64,000 nucleotides of DNA from Kalmanozyma brasiliensis GHG001. Taxonomy: Eukaryota > Basidiomycota > Ustilaginomycetes > Ustilaginales. The notes beneath the pieces are model-generated. The model did no database searches. It worked only from the letters and a program-made list of their open reading frames with translations, and was not told the origin of the DNA. The position numbers and the translations under genes are program-made. Location of the stretch: positions 360,543 to 424,542 of the forward strand of contig NW_015961958.1 in the NCBI RefSeq assembly GCF_000497045.1, in the 5' to 3' direction. Position 1 is the first letter of the stretch. Every line of letters starts with the position of its first letter. Below, in pieces: positions 40,089-53,100 of the stretch.

Positions 40089-42623
40089 TTAGAACTCGAT
40101 CAAGGGCGATTCCGTGGCGGCGGCGTTGGCTTCCGCTGGGCTCTTGCCCGCCGTGCTCTGCCACATGCCAGCCGAAGAGGGCGCGTTGGTATAAGGGCTG
40201 GCCACCGGCGACGCTCCCTCTGCCGAGTTTCGCTGCGCACCGAAGCCATTGTCCGCATGAGGCGCCACAGGGAACAGCGGCAGGTAACTCGTGTCGGCTT
40301 TGGTAGGCTGCTGCTGTGGCGGCTGGTGCGTTCCGTGAGATGCGACGCGGGCGATCGAAGGCGGTTGCGTTTGCTGTTGCTGTCCGTTCTGGGCTACCGA
40401 ATAGGCTGCATGGTCTGGCTGCGAGGATGGCGCAACGGCCTGAATCGGCACTTGATTCCATCCATTGCGACTGGAAATCGACCGAGATGTTGCAATCGAC
40501 TCGTCGCCCTGACCATCCTCCGCAACGCCCGGCTTTTCAACAGGTCCTGGTCCTGAGACGTGGACTGGTGCGCCGCCCATGATGCCGTCAGTTCGTACCG
40601 AAAGCGGACCTGGACCTTGAGGTCCGGCCGCATAAGCCGCACCATTCGCCTGGGAATGCGAGGCTTGGTCCATGGATCCGTTCGGGTTCTCATACGTTCC
40701 ATAGTGCGAAGGTGGAGCTGCTGCACCCGTGGGCAAAGAGGCCTGGCTGGGATCGCCGTAAGCGCCATTGGAATACTCAGCCGCCGCACTGGACCCAGCG
40801 TGTTGCTGATACTGCTGGTAAGCTTGCTGTTGCTGATGCTGTTGCGGTGCATAGTGAGATGGAGGTCCTCCATACGACGATTGCTGATGCTGGTGTTGCT
40901 GATAGTGCTGCTCGTCGGTTGGTCGGTGCGGCTGTTGCTGCTGCCAGTGTGAAGGAGCGCCCGTGTGCTCTGCGGTGGGCCCCGCGTGGTACTGAGTGGC
41001 TTGCGGGTAGAGAGAGGACGGTCCTGCCTGCATGTTTGCATAGGGGGGTTCGTGCATCGGCGCGTGCTGCTCATACCCGTAGCCGTACCCCTGATGGCTA
41101 GGCGCGCCGTAGCCGGCATGAGCGTAGCCATTGGGCGCATATGCTTGGGCGGGACGTGTCATTTGAGCGTCGAGCAAGCGATCGTACAGACGCACCGCCT
41201 CGGTCAGCTTGTCGTGCATGGACACAAGCACATTGTGACGTCGATGACCTTCCTCGAGATTGCGTGCCATGCGAGGCCTGGCAGACGATGCCTTCTCGTA
41301 CAACGCCTGCGTCGGCTGCGGCACAGGTGCGCCGATCATGCCGCTCCGCTGGTTGTGAGCCTGTTGTGCTTGGACGGCCTGCGAAAACGTGAGAATGTCG
41401 TCGATGTCGCGTGGTGCCAGGTCGAGGGACGGTGGCAAGGGCAAATTTGAGTTGACCGAGCTGCCACCATACACGGCTGAGGCCATAGCGGGTGCCGTTG
41501 CTTCGCCAAGGCCGTCTGGGGCGCTTGGCTGCGGTGGAGCCCACTCTCGCAGGCTCGCCGCGATGGCTGCTGCGAGATCAGGGTCCTCGTCGGCATCCGT
41601 ACCTTCCAGCACCCGTCCGTCAGGAGCTCGTTGTGCGCTCGTTGGACCAGCAGATGGTTGACTCGGCGTACCGTAGGTTTCAGGCCGCGAGCTCTGCGAC
41701 GCCCCTTGTCCCGACGATTCCAGCGACAGTTTGATGGCAAGAGCAATCTCGTCTTCTTCCTTCTGGCGCGCGCTGCGCTTCGACTTGGAGCCTGTCGTCG
41801 CGGATCGATGGTGAGAAGAGGCGCCACCTCGACCCGACGGGATGTGCTTGCTGGAGGACGATGCAGACGGCGAGCTGGCGCTCTTGGAGCGTGAGAGCTT
41901 AGCAGCGTTCTTGGGAGGGCCTTTGCGAGCGAAGCAACCATCGCAGACACGAACATCCTGGCCTATGCCGAACCAGGGAAGAGCCATGTTGTGGCTCGAG
42001 CATTGTTGACAGAAGACGTTGCCACAGTTGCGGCAGTGGTGCTTGCGATTGAAAGTGGTGAAGCCGGTACGACATCGCATGCAGACATCGCCGTCAACCC
42101 ATTCAGGAGCGGTGAGTGTTTCGACGAGAGCAGCAGATGCGGCAGCGTTGGGATCAACGGGTGGAAAGTCAAACTTGGAGTCGCTCTTGAGCTGCTTGTA
42201 GATGTCGGTGATGTAGCTCATCTGTGCCGGCCTGGCTTCTGCGATCTGCGACCAGTTTTGGATGAGACCGAGCGCTTTAACTTTGACGTCGTTGTTGACG
42301 CCGGCAGGATTGCGCAGTACCGAGACGAGGTTGTCCATGAACTCGCGCGAAGCGACTTCCTGGAGGAAATGGTCACCGCCATTCTTGATGCAGATGTCGG
42401 TGAGACCAAGCGCCAGCAGCACGACGTTGGGGTTCTTGTGGCTGACGCGACGCTTGAGCACCTGCATGGCCTGCTTCGCGGGGACCTGCTTGGCTCGGAC
42501 CTGGTCGCAGATCTCGAGGTTGAGCGCAATGTCCTCCGAGCCGACGGGCAGCAGCTCCGAGGTGGCCTTCTCGACCTGCTCGGTGAAGGCATCTGCGCCC
42601 CATCCTGACCAAAGAGCCGACAT
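40089..42623 (-). CDS. VPS27: ESCRT-0 subunit Vps27 (VHS-FYVE-UIM)
   Basis: Recognises ubiquitinated cargo on endosomes and recruits ESCRT-I for sorting into multivesicular bodies. 844 residues, start ATG 42621-42623. VHS domain residues 1-145. FYVE finger 174-232 with WVDGDVCMRC and the PI3P-binding RKHHCRNCG. Ubiquitin-interacting motifs at 288-304 (EEDEIALAIKLSLES) and 345-361 (EDPDLAAAIAASLRE). A PSAP motif at 366-369 should bind the Vps23/TSG101 UEV domain. The region from about 480 on is Gln/His/Tyr-rich and disordered. It ends in SPLIEF, which resembles a C-terminal clathrin box. The gene diverges from RPB1 over 1.45 kb. Confidence 0.96.
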   Translation of the reverse strand: MSALWSGWGADAFTEQVEKATSELLPVGSEDIALNLEICDQVRAKQVPAKQAMQVLKRRVSHKNPNVVLLALGLTDICIKNGGDHFLQEVASREFMDNLVSVLRNPAGVNNDVKVKALGLIQNWSQIAEARPAQMSYITDIYKQLKSDSKFDFPPVDPNAAASAALVETLTAPEWVDGDVCMRCRTGFTTFNRKHHCRNCGNVFCQQCSSHNMALPWFGIGQDVRVCDGCFARKGPPKNAAKLSRSKSASSPSASSSSKHIPSGRGGASSHHRSATTGSKSKRSARQKEEDEIALAIKLSLESSGQGASQSSRPETYGTPSQPSAGPTSAQRAPDGRVLEGTDADEDPDLAAAIAASLREWAPPQPSAPDGLGEATAPAMASAVYGGSSVNSNLPLPPSLDLAPRDIDDILTFSQAVQAQQAHNQRSGMIGAPVPQPTQALYEKASSARPRMARNLEEGHRRHNVLVSMHDKLTEAVRLYDRLLDAQMTRPAQAYAPNGYAHAGYGAPSHQGYGYGYEQHAPMHEPPYANMQAGPSSLYPQATQYHAGPTAEHTGAPSHWQQQQPHRPTDEQHYQQHQHQQSSYGGPPSHYAPQQHQQQQAYQQYQQHAGSSAAAEYSNGAYGDPSQASLPTGAAAPPSHYGTYENPNGSMDQASHSQANGAAYAAGPQGPGPLSVRTDGIMGGAPVHVSGPGPVEKPGVAEDGQGDESIATSRSISSRNGWNQVPIQAVAPSSQPDHAAYSVAQNGQQQQTQPPSIARVASHGTHQPPQQQPTKADTSYLPLFPVAPHADNGFGAQRNSAEGASPVASPYTNAPSSAGMWQSTAGKSPAEANAAATESPLIEF

Positions 42624-44077
42624 GGTATCGGATGGAGGCGGACGGCCAGACCGAAGTTATGTTGAGCCTGAGTGCTGACGATTGAAGTCCGTCCGGCCTG
42701 GTGTCAGAGTCAAGAGTCGTCGATGCCAGCTATGGATGGGGATAAGCGAATGTGATCCGAGCGTTGCAGGGCCTCTCGATGTGCCGATAGGAGAAGGGGA
42801 ATGGGATCGTTCCAAAGATGGTAAATGATGCTGCAAAGGATGGTCGGAGGCACGGAGGGAGGGATGGAGGCACGATAGAGAGTTGGGCAGGGTCCGCCTC
42901 GCCTCGCTTATATCGTTGTGTGTCTCGAGAAGCTGTGCATTGACGCGATGCTTTGCAGCTGAGTTGGGCACCGACTCAGCTCGATGCTCAATGCTCAGCA
43001 GCCCTCATCTTGGCTCTGGCCGAATATTGAAAAATGTTAGACCTCCATTAATCCGAGCCACATAGAAGTGAGATTATTTGAATGAATTAGTGATCGACTT
43101 TGAAAAAGCTGAGGATTCAATACAAAAGGAGGGAGCCTAGTCTGTATTCAAGGCGAGAAGAAGAAAAAGAGCTCAGCTCAAAGCGGGCACACGGCCAGTC
43201 GAGTGAGCCAGAACGCGCGCCTCAGCTGAGCAACCCCAGTCGCGCCCTCTTGCGCCTCGGCCTGTTGCCCCTCTCGTCGTCGTCGTCGTCGCCGTCTTCA
43301 TCGACGAGCTCTGCCAAAAACACCTTGACTTGCCGCCATCACCACCTTCTTCTCGCCTCCGACCCATCTCCTCCGACTCCTGCACATCATCTTTGTTTGG
43401 CCTCCTATTCAATCACCTTGCATTTTGCTGTTTCTCGTCGACATCGCATCTCGACAGAAATCATCGATCCTTGATCGTTTTCAACACGATTGCAGCCTTC
43501 GTTCTTTTCTTCTTCCCGACCCGCCTCTTTGCAACGCCTCACCAAAGCATACCTTCGTCACCCAGAAGTAGCCTACCGAGCACCTTGACGAAGCTTCGCA
43601 CACTTCAGCTGCACTCTTCTACGAGCAATTTGCATCTTTGCTCCTTCAGCCGCGCAGTCTACCAACTCTTCCCCCGGTAGCCCAACTCTCTTCTTCATGC
43701 TCAGCATCTGATCTCTTGGCAACCCACATCGTGGATCTTCTCCTAACGTCTGCCATCCAGCGCAGATTTGTCGAGACGGCAATCGTCTTCTGACATCAGG
43801 CTCTGATTCTCGCTTTCCTCCAACCTTCTCCCGTCTCACCGCCTCGAAACAAGGATCGTGATCATCGCCGAACAGCATCTGTCTTTGCGCATCGTTTCTC
43901 CGGCCTTGGCTCCTGCTGTGACACTCTGTCACGCAGTCCTACACACATTCTTACCGGCACACAGCGTCGCTCGGTTGCTCGACTAAAAAGCAAGCAGCTA
44001 CCACTGCCTACCAGAGGTCTACTCAGTCACATCAATCGCCGCCTTCTCAGCCCAGCGACAACGACTCTTGAATCATC
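42624..44077. other. Divergent interval VPS27 / RPB1
   Basis: 1.45 kb with no gene seen. AT-richer around 43020-43130. The 600 bp before RPB1 is strongly C/T-rich on the plus strand, as expected for a long leader, and contains a CGT repeat at 43273-43290. Confidence 0.6.
43273..43290. repeat. CGT/TCG trinucleotide repeat
   Basis: Five to six consecutive CGT units in the RPB1 upstream region. Confidence 0.8.
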
Positions 44078-47000
44078 ATGAGCGCCCAAGCCGGTCAATC
44101 CTTTGCGCACTCCACTGCACCCATTCGCCCTGTGCGAGAGGTGCAGTTTGGTATCCTGAGTCCCGAGGAGATCGTAGGTATCTTGTTCGCCCCTGTCCCA
44201 TCACCTCTGTCGTAGCCTTGCCGCATCTCTTCCGATGTGTCATCACGGCGGGAGGGTCGCCCAGGGCTCACGACATCGTTGGTGGCACTGCAATGCGTTC
44301 AGATAACCGTGCCTTGAACGCAACACGCTGACATAACTGGACTTGTCCCTGATTCTTCATCTGCATCCTCTCGCATTGCTGCCCTCGCTTCCCCACTGAC
44401 CTTTGCCTCCACCTCCACGCTTCACCCAAACACAGCGAGCCATCTCGGTGTGCAAAGTCGAAGTGCCCGAGATCAAGGATGAGCAAGGAAAGCCCAGAAT
44501 CGGCGGTCTCTCTGACCCGCGTCTCGGTACGCTCGACAGGAACTACAAGTGCCAGACTTGCGGTGAAGGACACCAAGAATGTCCAGGCCACTTTGGCCAC
44601 ATCGATCTGGCCAAGCCTGTCTTCCACATTGGCTACCTCGGCAAGGTTAAGAAGATTCTCGAGTGTGTCTGCTTCCACTGCGGCAAGCTCAAGGCGGATG
44701 TCGTCACGGATCCGATCTTCGATCAGATCGTCAAGGCGACGCGCGGCAGCAAGAAGCGCCGATTCCAGCGCGTCTGGGAGTACTGCTCCAAGAAGATGAT
44801 CTGCGAAGCCGACGATCCGAAGGAGGAAGACGAGATGAACTTCGAGCAGGAAGCTAGGCCGGGTCACGGTGGTTGTGGTCGCGTACAGCCCAACATTCGT
44901 CGTGAGGGTCTCAAGCTCTTCACGCAGTGGAAGAAGGGTAAGGGCGAAGACGAAGATGGCGAGGAGACGACCATTGCGCAGGCCGAGAAGCGACCCCTGC
45001 CCGCGTCGGAGGCACACACCATCCTCAAGAAGATGTCAAGCGAGGACATTGCTGTTCTTGGTCTCTCGGAGGAGAACGCGCGCCCCGACTGGATGGTCTT
45101 AACCGTGCTGCCCGTCCCGCCACCTCCCGTCCGCCCCTCTGTGCAAGATGGAGGTGAGGACGACTTGACCTACAAGCTGGCCGATGTCATCCGCGCCAAC
45201 GCCACACTCAAAAAGATGGAACAGGAAGGAACACCGGCGCACATTCTTGCCGACTTCGAACAGTTGCTGCAGTTCCACTGCGCTACGTTCATGGACAACG
45301 ATATCGCCGGTCAGCCGCAAGCGATGCAGTCGAGTGGTAGGCCGATCAAGTCCATTCGCGCGCGTTTGAAGGGCAAGGAGGGTCGTCTCCGTGGAAACCT
45401 CATGGGCAAGCGTGTCAACTTCTCGGCCCGTACCGTCATCACCGGTGACCCGCTCCTCGAACTCGACGAAGTTGGAGTGCCCAAGTCGATAGCCCGCAAC
45501 CTCACATACCCGGAGCGTGTCACGCCTTACAACAGGGCGTGGCTGTCAGAGCTGGTCCGCAACGGTCCGAATGACTATCCTGGTGCCAAATACGTCATCC
45601 GAGACACGGGCGAACGTATCGACCTCAAGTACAACAGGCGTAGCGACATGGCGCTGCAGCCCGGATGGATCGTCGAGCGTCACCTCAAAGACGGCGACTA
45701 CATTCTTTTCAACCGTCAGCCGTCGTTGCACAAGATGTCGATGATGTCTCACAGGATCAAGCTCATGGACTACTCGACGTTCCGACTCAACCTTTCCGTC
45801 ACGCCACCGTACAACGCCGATTTCGATGGTGACGAGATGAACCTGCACGTCCCTCAAAGCGAGGAGACCCGAGCCGAGCTTTCGCAGATCGCGTGGGTGC
45901 CGCGGCAGATTGTCTCGCCTCAGGCGAACAAGCCCGTCATGGGTATCGTTCAGGACACGCTTTGCGGTATCCGCAAGTTCTCGTTGCGAGATTGCTTGCT
46001 CGACTACCACCAGGTCCAGCAGGTATTGCTGTGGGTCGCTGACTGGGACGGTGTCGTGCCAATGCCGTGCATCCTCAAGCCCAAGCCGTACTGGTCCGGC
46101 AAGCAGATCCTTTCGATGTGCATTCCGAAGGGTATCAACGTCTTCTTGGACAAGGACAAGGGTCTCAAGAACAATTTCTTGAACGACGATGGTGTCTACA
46201 TCGAGAACGGCGAGATCCTGTACGGAGTCATCAACAAGAAGGTCGTCGGTGCCTCGGCAGGTGGTTTGATCCACATCATCTTCCGAGAGAAGGGTCCGGT
46301 CGTCTGCAAGCGCTTCTTCTCGGGAGTGCAGCGCGTTGTCAACTTCTGGCTGCTTCACAACGGCTTCTCAATTGGTATCGGTGACACCGTGGCCGACAAG
46401 GCGACGACGGACAGCATCAACCAGACCATCACCTCGGCCAAGGCTGCCGTCATGGACTACATCAAGTATGCCAGGCATGATTGGCTCAAGGTCGAGGCTG
46501 GTATGACGCTCCGAGAATCGTTCGAGGCCAACGTCAACCGCGTGCTCAACCAAGCGCGAGACGACGTCGGTAACCACGCCGAGACAAGTTTGCCGGACTT
46601 CAACAACGTCAAGCAGATGGTGGTGTCCGGATCCAAAGGTTCGTTCATCAACATCTCGCAGATGTCAGCTTGTGTCGGTCAGCAGTCCGTCGAGGGTAAG
46701 CGTATTCCCTTCGGTTTCCGCCACCGTTCACTTCCCCACTTCACCAAGGACGACTTCACTCCCGAGAGTCGTGGCTTCGTCGAGAACTCCTACTTGCGAG
46801 GTCTCACCGCGCAGGAGTTCTTCTTCCACGCGATGGCGGGTCGAGAAGGTCTCATCGATACGGCCGTCAAGACCGCCGAGACGGGTTACATCCAGCGTCG
46901 TCTCGTCAAGGCGCTCGAAGACGTGATGGTCTGCTACGACGGCACTGTCCGCAACTCGACTAACAACGTGATTCAATTCGCGTACGGCGAAGACGGCATT

Positions 47001-49679
47001 GACGGTGCCCAGGTCGAGACGCAGACGCTCTTGACGCTGAAGCTCAACGATGCGGATTTCCATCACATGTTCCGCGTCGATCTGCACGATGGCGGCTTCA
47101 AGAAGGGTACCCTGCGTCCTGGTCTCGGTGACTGGTCGCAGGAGCTGCAAGACCTTCTCGACGAGGAGTTCGCGCAACTTCAATTCGACCGACAGCTGCT
47201 TCGCACGGAGATCTTCCAGTCGGACCAGGTGCAGGTTCGTCTGCCGATGAACGTGGCTCGTCTCGTTCTCAACGCACAGCAGATCTTCCACATCGACCAG
47301 CGCAAACCAAGCGACTTGTCGCCCGTCGAGGTCATCGTTGGATTGCGCAACGTCCTTGATCGACTGATCGTCATCCGCGGCGACGACCCCATCTCGCGTG
47401 AGGCGCAGGTCAACGCGACGCTGCTGTTCAAGATCCACCTGCGATCTTACCTATGCTCCAAGATGGTCATCGAGCAACATCACATCAACAAGGAGGCGTG
47501 GGAGTGGATTCTCGGCGAGATCGAAGGCCAGTTCGCTCGCTCGGTCGCCAATCCTGGTGAGATGTGCGGCACGCTGGCAGCGCAGAGTATCGGAGAGCCG
47601 GCCACGCAGATGACGCTCAACACCTTCCACTACGCCGGTGTGTCGAGTAAGAACGTCACGCTCGGTGTGCCGCGTCTCAAGGAGATCATCAACTGTGCCG
47701 AGAACATCAAGACGCCATCCGTGACGGTCTATCTGACAGAGGCGTACAGCCAATCGCAAGAGTCGGCCAAGGTGATCCAGACTGCGCTAGCGCATACCAC
47801 GCTGCAGACGGTTACCTCGGCTGTCGAGGTGCACTACGACCCCGACCCGTCGGCCACCGTGATCGAGGAGGACAAGGACTTCGTCGAAGCCTTCTTCGCC
47901 ATCCCTGACGAGGAGGTCGAAGCGAGTCTGGAGCGCCAGTCGCCTTGGCTCTTGCGTCTCGAGCTGGACCGTGCTCAGATGCTCGACAAGAACCTGACGA
48001 TGGCCGACGTCGCTTCCAAGATCAGCGCCATGTTCGGGCAGGACATCTTCGTGATGCACTCCGAAGACAACGCCGAGAACCTTATCCTGCGTATCCGAGT
48101 TGTGGACAACGACACGGAGAAGGACGCCCAAGGTGAAGAGGAGATCTTCCTCAAGAACCTCGCCTCGCAGATGCTGGCCGAGATCGACTTGAAGGGCATC
48201 AAGGGCATCAAGAAGGTATACATTGTGCAGCAGGACAACAAGACGCGACGCGTCGATCCCGTCACTGGCGATTGGCGCACTGTGTCCGAGTGGGTCCTCG
48301 AGACAGACGGCAGCAACCTTGCCGAAGTGCTCGCTGTCGAAGGTGTTGACGCCATCCGAACCAGCTGCAACAATCCGGTCGAGATCTTCCGCGTGTTCGG
48401 TATCGAGGCTGCGCGCAACTCGCTGCTCAGGGAGACGCGTGCGGTCATCGAATTCGACGGTTCGTACGTCAACTACCGTCACTTGGCGCTGCTATGTGAT
48501 ATCATGACGAGCCAGGGTGCCTTGATGGCCATCACTCGTCACGGTATCAACCGTACCAACCAGGGTGCGCTGATGCGCTGTACCTTCGAGGAGACCGTGG
48601 AGTTGCTCATCGAGGCAGCGTCTATGGGTGATATCGACGACTGCAAGGGTGTCGCGCAGAACGTGCTGCTCGGACAGATGGCGCCCATGGGTACCGGTGC
48701 CTTTGACTTGAACTTGGACCTGGACATGCTCAAGGACACCATCGTCAACCACGCCCTGCCCTACGACACGCTGCTTGCCTCTCGATCCCTCGATGCCGCT
48801 GGTGGCAAAACGCCTGGAGCCATGACGCCGTACGACTCGAGCTCGCCGGCTTCGGACGACGCGTTCCGTGTTCACGAGCAGGCCATGTTCAGTCCTCTCG
48901 CCCAGACTGGCGGCGACGAGGGCAATTACAACGACTACCTGCTCTCTGGCACGAGTCCCATGCGTACGCCGTTGGGTGCTCAAAGTCCGGGCGGCTACGG
49001 CTTCTCGCCCGTCTCGCCAGGCTACGTGCCTACCTCGCCTGGGTACGCCACCTCGCCAGCTGGCGCTCTGGGCGGCATGAGTCCCTGGACGGGCGGCAAC
49101 GGTCTCGGGGCCACCTCGCCAGCGTACAGTCCGACCTCGCCGCGCATCTTTGGCGGTGCTACCAGCCCGTCGTACTCGCCGACTTCGCCGAGCTACAGCC
49201 CTGCCTCGCCCAACTACTCGCCCTCGAGTCCTGCGGCAGGCTACTCGCCAACGAGTCCACGCATGAGCCCAACGAGCCCCATGGGCCGCTACGGCGCGGC
49301 AACGAGTCCACAGTACTCGCCTGCTTCGCCCAAGTTTTCGCCGACGAGCCCCAACTACAGTCCTGCCAGTCCAGCATACACACCGACGTCGCCGGTGTAC
49401 TCGCCCACCTCGCCTGCCATGGCTGGTCGCGGTGGCGCGAGGGGATTCAGCCCCGCCTCGCCCGCCTACTCTCCCACGTCGCCGCAGTACTCACCGGCGT
49501 CGCCTGCCTTCTCGCCGACCTCGCCGCAGTACTCGCCGGCTTCTCCTCAGTACTCGCCTACTTCCCCGCAGTATTCGCCGACGAGTCCAGCGATGGGCGG
49601 TGCGTCAGGGCCACCGACGGGTGGTGCCGCCTCACCTCGTCGCAGCCGCATGTCGAACAAGCCGGCATGGCAGCGCTGA
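44078..49679 (+). CDS. RPB1: RNA polymerase II largest subunit Rpb1; two exons
   Basis: Catalytic subunit of RNA polymerase II. Join of 44078-44173 and 44436-49679, 1,779 residues. Exon 1 encodes 32 residues ending [14 protein letters not shown], the conserved Rpb1 start; exon 2 continues [18 protein letters not shown]. The splice restores the universal N-terminus, and the exon 2 frame has no ATG at the right place, so the intron is well supported. The zinc-binding clamp ([17 protein letters not shown]) comes first. The active-site loop [10 protein letters not shown] is at 492-501, with Asp494, Asp496 and Asp498 holding Mg2+. The bridge helix and trigger loop region ([22 protein letters not shown]) is intact. 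The C-terminal domain starts near 1550 and has about 20 heptad-like repeats, few of them canonical. Confidence 0.98.
44174..44435 (+). other. Intron of RPB1
   Basis: 262 nt, donor GTAGGT, acceptor AACACAG, phase 0. Likely branch CTGAC at 44396-44400, 35-40 nt from the acceptor. Confidence 0.85.
49000..49610 (+). repeat. Degenerate CTD heptad repeats of RPB1
   Basis: About 18 YSPxSPx-like units plus three looser ones at the start, interrupted by Gly/Ala-rich spacers. Position 4 alternates Thr and Ala, position 1 is sometimes Phe, and position 7 is mostly Gln, Ala, Asn, Arg or Lys rather than Ser. Only one unit is exactly YSPTSPS. Confidence 0.85.
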
Positions 49680-50102
49680 GCCGTGGCGACCTGCGTCAGT
49701 CCTCTCGCCTCCGACCGTCTTCTCTTCCCTTCTTCTACCATCATCCTCACGAGCAGCGCTGTTCGTCAGCTGCCGCTCGTTCAAATTACATACCACAATC
49801 CATCGCAGCATCAACAAAAACCAAAAAGTCACTCACGCTACACACTTCCAGAGAAGTGCCCGCTCTTCTTCCCTCCCCCTCCCAAAAAATCATACATTTG
49901 TCTCAGTACCAAAACATGAACGGATCTACCACACAAGCATCATCTGCGAGAAATCAAATCGCTGTTACCCTACTCGGTGGCTGTGCGAAGTTCGTTTGTG
50001 ATTCAGGCGATGCGATTGCGGGCGTGCTGCTTAGGAACAGCCGTGAAGGTAGACAAAATGAGGAGCTTCCGGCTGGCACATCTCGCTGATGATGGGGAAA
50101 GA
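49680..50102. other. 3' flanks of converging RPB1 and RhoGAP genes
   Basis: 423 bp, AT-richer than the coding parts. No gene seen. Confidence 0.6.
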
Positions 50103-53100
50103 TCAGCGGAACAGCTCGGGCGCGTGATCGATGAAGAACTCGATGGTCATCGCCTTTCCTCCCATGTGGGCGAACTCCTGCGTCGGATCCGCGGACCGCA
50201 TCAGCGTCGGCCCAAAGACAACGCCGAGATTCCTCGCATTCATCCTGTTATCCGCGCTCCTATCCTGCACATGATGCAGATGCAACACCAGATGCTGCAG
50301 CGTACAATAGTGCTGTCTGGGCAGTCTCTCCACCAGCTCCTTCATCAACGCCTGCTTCGTCGCCGCATCCTCCTGCTTGGACTCGACGACCTGGATCAGC
50401 TCGTCGTACAGCTCGAACGTCAGCAGCGGCGTGGGCAGTTCGCGGAAGTAGTTCTTCAGCACACTGGTGATGGCCGAGACGTCGTTGAATCGATCCGTGT
50501 CCTCGAGATCAAACGCGTTGCCGCGGTCGAACAGCTGGGTGATGACTTTGAGCTGCGAGGTTCCGCCGGACTTGCGGTAGATGCCCTCGTAGTCCATTCC
50601 GAACGCTTCCACTGCCTGGATGCATTTTTCGACAATGATCGGGACATCGCGACCTTCCTGAGCCGCCTGCTCGGTCAGCGAACGCCCGAACATCGATGGC
50701 CCTGCAGGATCGGATTGGCCATCGAGAGAGAACGGCTGGTTGCACGACACAGGTAGGTTCTGCAGACATCGCGAGTGACATACCTGCGTACACAGCGCAC
50801 AGCGCATCTCCGACTGCCCCCACATGTTTTTCTGACAGGCAAAACAGCGCGTGGGACGAAGCACGTTGAATGGCTGGAAGAGGTGTTCGCGGACCACAAC
50901 GTCGTGCGACGTAGCCCGCGTCATAGCGGTGCCTCCCACACTGGTGCCCAAGCCAGGTCCCTTCGGCGGCACAGGCGGCACACCACCACCCTGCCCAGGA
51001 GACACGTTGGCTTTGGTCGTCTCGGACAGCTTGGGCTTCATCCACTTGAACTTCTTGGCGATGGGCGCTGGCTCGACGCGACCCGGCTTGATCACCTGCT
51101 GCACCGCCGTGTCTAGCGAGACCGTGTCGTAGCCTGCGCTGCTCGGCGGCGCATCGTGTGACGAGATGGACGGGTTGTGCGGCGTGTGCTTCGACACCTG
51201 CTTGTAGCGCGATCCGAACCCAAATCCTCCGCCACCCGACGTCTTGGTGGACGACAGGTCCTTCGGCAAAGGTGGCAAAGGTGGCAGCTGATCCCTGGAG
51301 TGCGCGGCCAGCTCGACGCGTCGACTCAGCTGCGCGAGCACCGTGTTGAGCTCCTCGTTCTTGGCGTTGAGGGTCTGCGCCTCCTCGAGGAAGAGCTCCT
51401 TGGACTGCTTGAGCTCCTCAATCTCGATGAGGAGTGAGTCTCGCTCGATGGTCAGCTCGTCGATTTCGTGGCGGTAGCGGCTTTTGACTGATTCGAGGCG
51501 CGAGGTGAGATTTTGGGTGATGGCCGCGTCGACTGTGCTGGTCGACGATCGGGCGCCATTGGAGGATGAACCGAGAGAGGGAGAGGTGACAGCGCCGTCC
51601 TGCAGCGCAACCAGCTCGGCCACCTCGGCCACCGTCAAGTCCCGTTCGACAGTCAGCTTCGCCAGATCGCGCTCCATGCCTTTGAGCGACGCCTTGACGT
51701 CCTGCGATCGTCGTACGAGCTGCTCGTGCTGCCGCCTCTCGCTATCCGCCGTGGCGAGCTTCAGCGCTTGATCTGCGAGCTTCCTACGCAGCCGCGCCAT
51801 CTCGAGCTCCGCCTCGTGGCGGGCGTTGACTTCGTGCTCGAATTCTTCCTTGGCCATGGTGAAGCCGTGGGCTGCCTGCTGACTGGCCCGTCGGATGCGG
51901 TCGTAGCGCGTCTGAAGCGACTCCATGCGTTGGCGCGTCTGCTCGAGGTCGCGAAGCATTGTCTCGACAAAGGAAATGTCCATGCTCACTTGACCGTCTC
52001 GTGCTTGTTGCATCGAAGCACGGACCCGGGACGACACCTCCTTGAGCGAGCCAGTTGACATCGCCGTATTTCTGCGAACGTCTCGCAGCACCTCCTCCTC
52101 ACTGTCGACGTCATCTGCTACATTGAGGCTTTCGTCGTGCTGCCCGGCAGCGTCTCGATCGAAGCTTCCCTTTGCAATAGCCGAACCGCTTGGCGAAGTG
52201 GTCACCTTTGCGCTGGACGTCGACAGCGCGGATGGGCTGGGCGGAGCGTCCATGAGTGACGTGGATGAAGCACGTGAGGTGGAAGCGATGGAGGCCGGCA
52301 GAGCTGGCACGGGCGGGGCCTGAGCTCGCAGCTCGTCGTTCGAGCCAAAGTCGCCAAAGGACTCGACCAAGTTGAGAAAGTCGGGATCGTAGAAGGAGTA
52401 AACCTTGGAAAGTCGCGAGGAAGAGGCCGAGGCGGCGAGAGGATCTCTTGCGGCTGCTCCCGCTCTGATGCTGGAGGTTCGAAGGCTGACGCCGAGGCCC
52501 TCGCGGCTCGAGGGTCGTAGTGTTCGCTCAGAGTCTCGCGAGGGCGACACTTCCATGGCAAAGCTCTTCTTGAGGGGTGATGCAGACGGACTGGGCGAAG
52601 AGCTTGCTGCATCCATGGCGGGAAGCCCCGTCCTAACCGCTGCAGGCGAGCCCTGAGAAGAGTCGAGACCTGACCCGAACGTCTTCTTTCGCGGAGAGAG
52701 GGGCGCTGTGACTTCGTAGCCTCTGCTCTGCGGCCGCGGAGGCTCGTCCATGGTGATGGACGACAAGGATGCCTGCGATGCGTTGGAGGGGAGTGCACTT
52801 CGGCCATCGAGCCTGGCCTGTGCGCCCATGGCCGGGCTGCGTGCTTCGCGCGAAGGCGGCGGCGGCGCATTCATCGGACGCTTGCCTGCCGCATTGTTGG
52901 GTCGGGAGGCAGCAGATGAGCTGCTCTGACCAATGTAGGGAGACAGGCTGGCTCCACTGGGTGCCGGAGAAGCGAGGATGGAAGGAGAAGGCGACGACGA
53001 CTCTTTGGATGGGATCGAAGGCGACAGGTCCAACAAGGGTGAAGAGGTGGTCGCGGAGGTGCCCGGCGTTGTCAAGGTGCTGCGATGGCTGGGTTCTGCG

